NCBI GenBank assembly: GCA_022376925.1
Contig: JAIOJX010000001.1
Location: forward strand, 35,062,170 to 35,126,169
Origin: Tragulus kanchil
Lineage: Eukaryota > Chordata > Mammalia > Artiodactyla > Tragulidae
Direction: 5' to 3'
Length of the DNA stretch: 64,000 nucleotides
The notes under the pieces are model-generated. The model searched no databases. It was not told the DNA's origin and was given only the letters and a program-made list of their open reading frames with translations. Each line of letters starts with the position of its first letter. Within the stretch, counting starts at the first letter, position 1. Shown in pieces: positions 62,047-64,000 of this stretch. The position numbers and the translations under genes are program-made.

Positions 62047-62841
62047 GCTACTGTAGCAAAAAGGAGAAAGGAACATTACCCAGAGATAAGGAAGCTGTTT
62101 TCACTCTATTGTTGAGCTCTGTGTGTGTTCTACCACTGCTCCCAATCAGGACCTTTCTCTACCAATTACCCCATGACCTTATTCCATGACCTTATTTTTC
62201 TGTTGTTGTTTTATCACGTTTCACTACTTTGCATTGTATAATTTCTTTATACTTATTAGCTTATTTCTATTATCTTTTATTTGCTTCTCTGTTTCTATAA
62301 CAATCACCAAATTATTAGCTTAATTTTCTGTTGTCTGTTTTCCACCTCCATCTACAGTAACATGGGTTCCATGAGGACAATGAATTTATCCATTTTATTC
62401 ACCACTGTATCCTTATGTTTAGAGGTGTCCTTGACACAGAGCAAGTTGTTATCATTTTCAATAAGTGAATGATAGATGTAATAAAATTAATGTCTACATT
62501 TCACAACAACTATGTTAACACAAATCTTGCCTGTAACAATGAATAAATGTAACTCTTTATCTTGAATGAAGCCAGTGAATAAGTGAATCTTCTCTAGTGT
62601 CCCTGTCTGGGACTAACACAGGAGCTAGTTGGATGTGTTAATCATGAGAGCTGGTTCCTTCAGGAGAAGGAAACCAACTTGAGTTGGTGTGATCAGGATA
62701 CATTCTCTCCATTGACCCAGTCTGAGAGGCTCAGCTCTCTGTAATCCAACATGCAATGTTCAGAGCTCAGTCTTACCACTTTTCAAGGTTCGTAAGTAGC
62801 CCCTTTGATCTGAGACTTGTCCTGAAGACCCAGAGGAAACC

Positions 62842-63023
62842 CCTTTTTGTTACAACCAGATGACAGAGGCAAAGGCATTGACTGGACAGGGTACTGGATG
62901 CATATATGGTGCATTCCTATGAAGACAGGCAGGACCCATGGCGTAGACCATGTAAGGTCTCCAGTCATGTGCAAACTAGTAAGTAGGTGGCAGGGATTCT
63001 GATCCATCTGATATTATTGCAGG
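62842..63023. other. Unassigned unique sequence
   Basis: No repeat or gene recognised. Confidence 0.35.
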
Positions 63024-63051
63024 GATGTGTGTGTGTGTGTGTGTGTGTGTT
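63024..63051. repeat. (GT)n microsatellite joined to a Bov-A fragment
   Basis: About 13 GT units run straight into TTGCTAAGTCATGTCCAACTC (reverse Bov-A piece, 63050-63113), a common ruminant arrangement. Confidence 0.85.
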
Positions 63052-63199
63052 GCTAAGTCATGTCCAACTCTTGCTACCCCATGAACTATAGTCCACCAGG
63101 CTCCTCTTGATTTCAGTCATGTGCAGCAGTAAGGGGCAGCTTGCAGCAAGCAGCAGCAAGTGGCTGCTGCAAGTAAGTTCTTAGTTTCTCAGACTGGGA

Positions 63200-63880
63200 G
63201 TGCTAACCACTGGCCCACAGGGGAACAAGCAGTTAGGGTTCAGGTCCCTAGTCTTTGCCTGCCTAGTCAAGAATGAATTCAGGTGAGGAGGCAGAAGGTA
63301 AAGAGTAAAGCAAAAAGTTTAATGAAAAGAAAAGTACATGCAGAAAGGCACATGGGTGAGCTGAGAGAGAGTCCTGCCTTTGGGAAATTTGACTCCTTTG
63401 TAAGGGAGGCAGTTTTCCAGGTCTTTGTCTTCCCTCGGGCCAATCATCTTGCTTGCCCCTCCTCCCACTGGTTAATTTGTCTCAGCACCACCCTCACCCT
63501 GCGGTGGGCACGCACACCTTAGCCAAGATGAACCTCTAAGTGAAGGCTTCTAGGAGGAGCAAGTCTCATTATGGCCTGCAACTATCCTCTGACTTTTGAC
63601 TCCAAGGAGCCTTTCTGAGCATGTGTAGTGTCTCCCTTAGCCTTTACTCAGACAGCGTTTTTGCCTCTCTTTTTCCTTGCCATGATTATTCCCTTGAGAT
63701 GTTTACAAGAGACAAATACTGGCTATTTATCCCATTTCTGTTGTTACTTCCATTTTCTAGAGCAAACAGGAGGCTGGTTGTAAGTTACTCAACTGTGCCC
63801 ATCTATCTCCTACCTCAAGAAATGCAAAGAGGAGGCTGGCTGAGGGCAAATGTCCAACCTGGAGCCTGTTTGTATCCTAC
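63200..63880 (-). mobile_element. Endogenous-retrovirus LTR-like sequence
   Basis: The run GAATTCAGGTGAGGAGGCAG, AAAGCAAAAAGTTTAATG, GGGCCAATCATCTTGC and GGTGGGCACGCACACC resembles bovine ERV LTRs (BTLTR-type). Orientation is inferred from an AATAAA-like poly(A) region on the minus strand. No retroviral coding part is in view, so it is probably a solo LTR. Ends are approximate. Confidence 0.45.
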
Positions 63881-63887
63881 CTCGCTC

Positions 63888-64000
63888 TATCCATGGAATT
63901 CTCCAAGCAAGAATACTGGAGTGGGTAGCCATTCCCTTCTCTGGGAGATCTTCCTGGCCCAGGAATCGAATCCAGGTCTCCTGCACTGCAGACAGATTCT
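63888..64000 (-). mobile_element. Bov-tA SINE cut by the window edge
   Basis: Reverse copy: CATGGAATTCTCCAAGCAAG .. CCAGGTCTCCTGCACTGCAG; continues beyond 64000. Confidence 0.85.

Larger units (their letters stand above)
60621..62841. repeat. Direct tandem duplication 21 (1.10 kb unit)
   Basis: Copies 60621-61727 and 61722-62841. The right end of copy one has lost about 15 bases relative to copy two. Confidence 0.95.

Overview
The window looks like a ruminant (Cetartiodactyla) X-chromosome segment. The repeats are ruminant: Bov-tA/Bov-A2 SINEs, one BovB 3' fragment, CHR-type tRNA-derived SINEs and ruminant-style L1. On top of older mammalian MIR, L2 and MER5 copies lie two small X-linked genes, a BEX5-like gene (plus strand, coding exon 18438-19045) and a TCEAL3/5/6-like gene (minus strand, coding exon 37055-36449). 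These match the BEX/TCEAL cluster of mammalian Xq22. Both show the cluster's layout: GC-rich promoter region, small non-coding exon(s), and the whole reading frame in the last exon. Family names come from remembered human proteins, not from a search.

The dominant feature of the window is structural. At 21 places a block of about 1.02-1.19 kb is followed immediately by a nearly identical direct copy. Together these copies account for about 23 kb, so the non-redundant locus is probably about 41 kb. Copy boundaries ignore genes and repeats. Differences (often single-base homopolymer losses) cluster at the inner edges, and short filler sits at several junctions. This is best explained as unmerged contig-end overlaps, i.e. 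false duplication. One practical result is that each gene appears once intact and once broken. The broken copies should not be counted as paralogues or pseudogenes without read-level proof.

Layout with the duplication set aside: 0-5.7 kb, an old L1 with an inverted 5' part (twin priming) and a large microsatellite in its ORF2; 5.7-12.3 kb, AT-rich sequence, MER5-like DNA, a young 5'-truncated L1 with open ORF2 and a CHR SINE; 12.3-15.2 kb, intergenic with Bov-tA and a Bov-A2 dimer; 15.4-20.8 kb, BEX5-like gene; 20.8-32.8 kb, dense repeats including a second young L1 in opposite orientation and a truncated L1 with a possible 3' transduction; 33-36.4 kb, MIR, Bov-tA and the TCEAL 3' side; 36.4-41.1 kb, TCEAL-like gene and its CpG island; 41-64 kb, intergenic sequence with L1, Bov-tA, CHR, BovB, MIR and L2 copies, ending in an LTR-like stretch and a cut-off Bov-tA.

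BEX and TCEAL proteins are small, charged, largely disordered nuclear/cytoplasmic regulators of neurotrophin signalling and transcription. The two genes here converge and do not form an operon-like unit. I found no CRISPR array, no tRNA or rRNA gene, and no convincing new biological system. The best leads are the duplication series, the L1 rearrangements and one unexplained exon-like segment near 52.08-52.20 kb.
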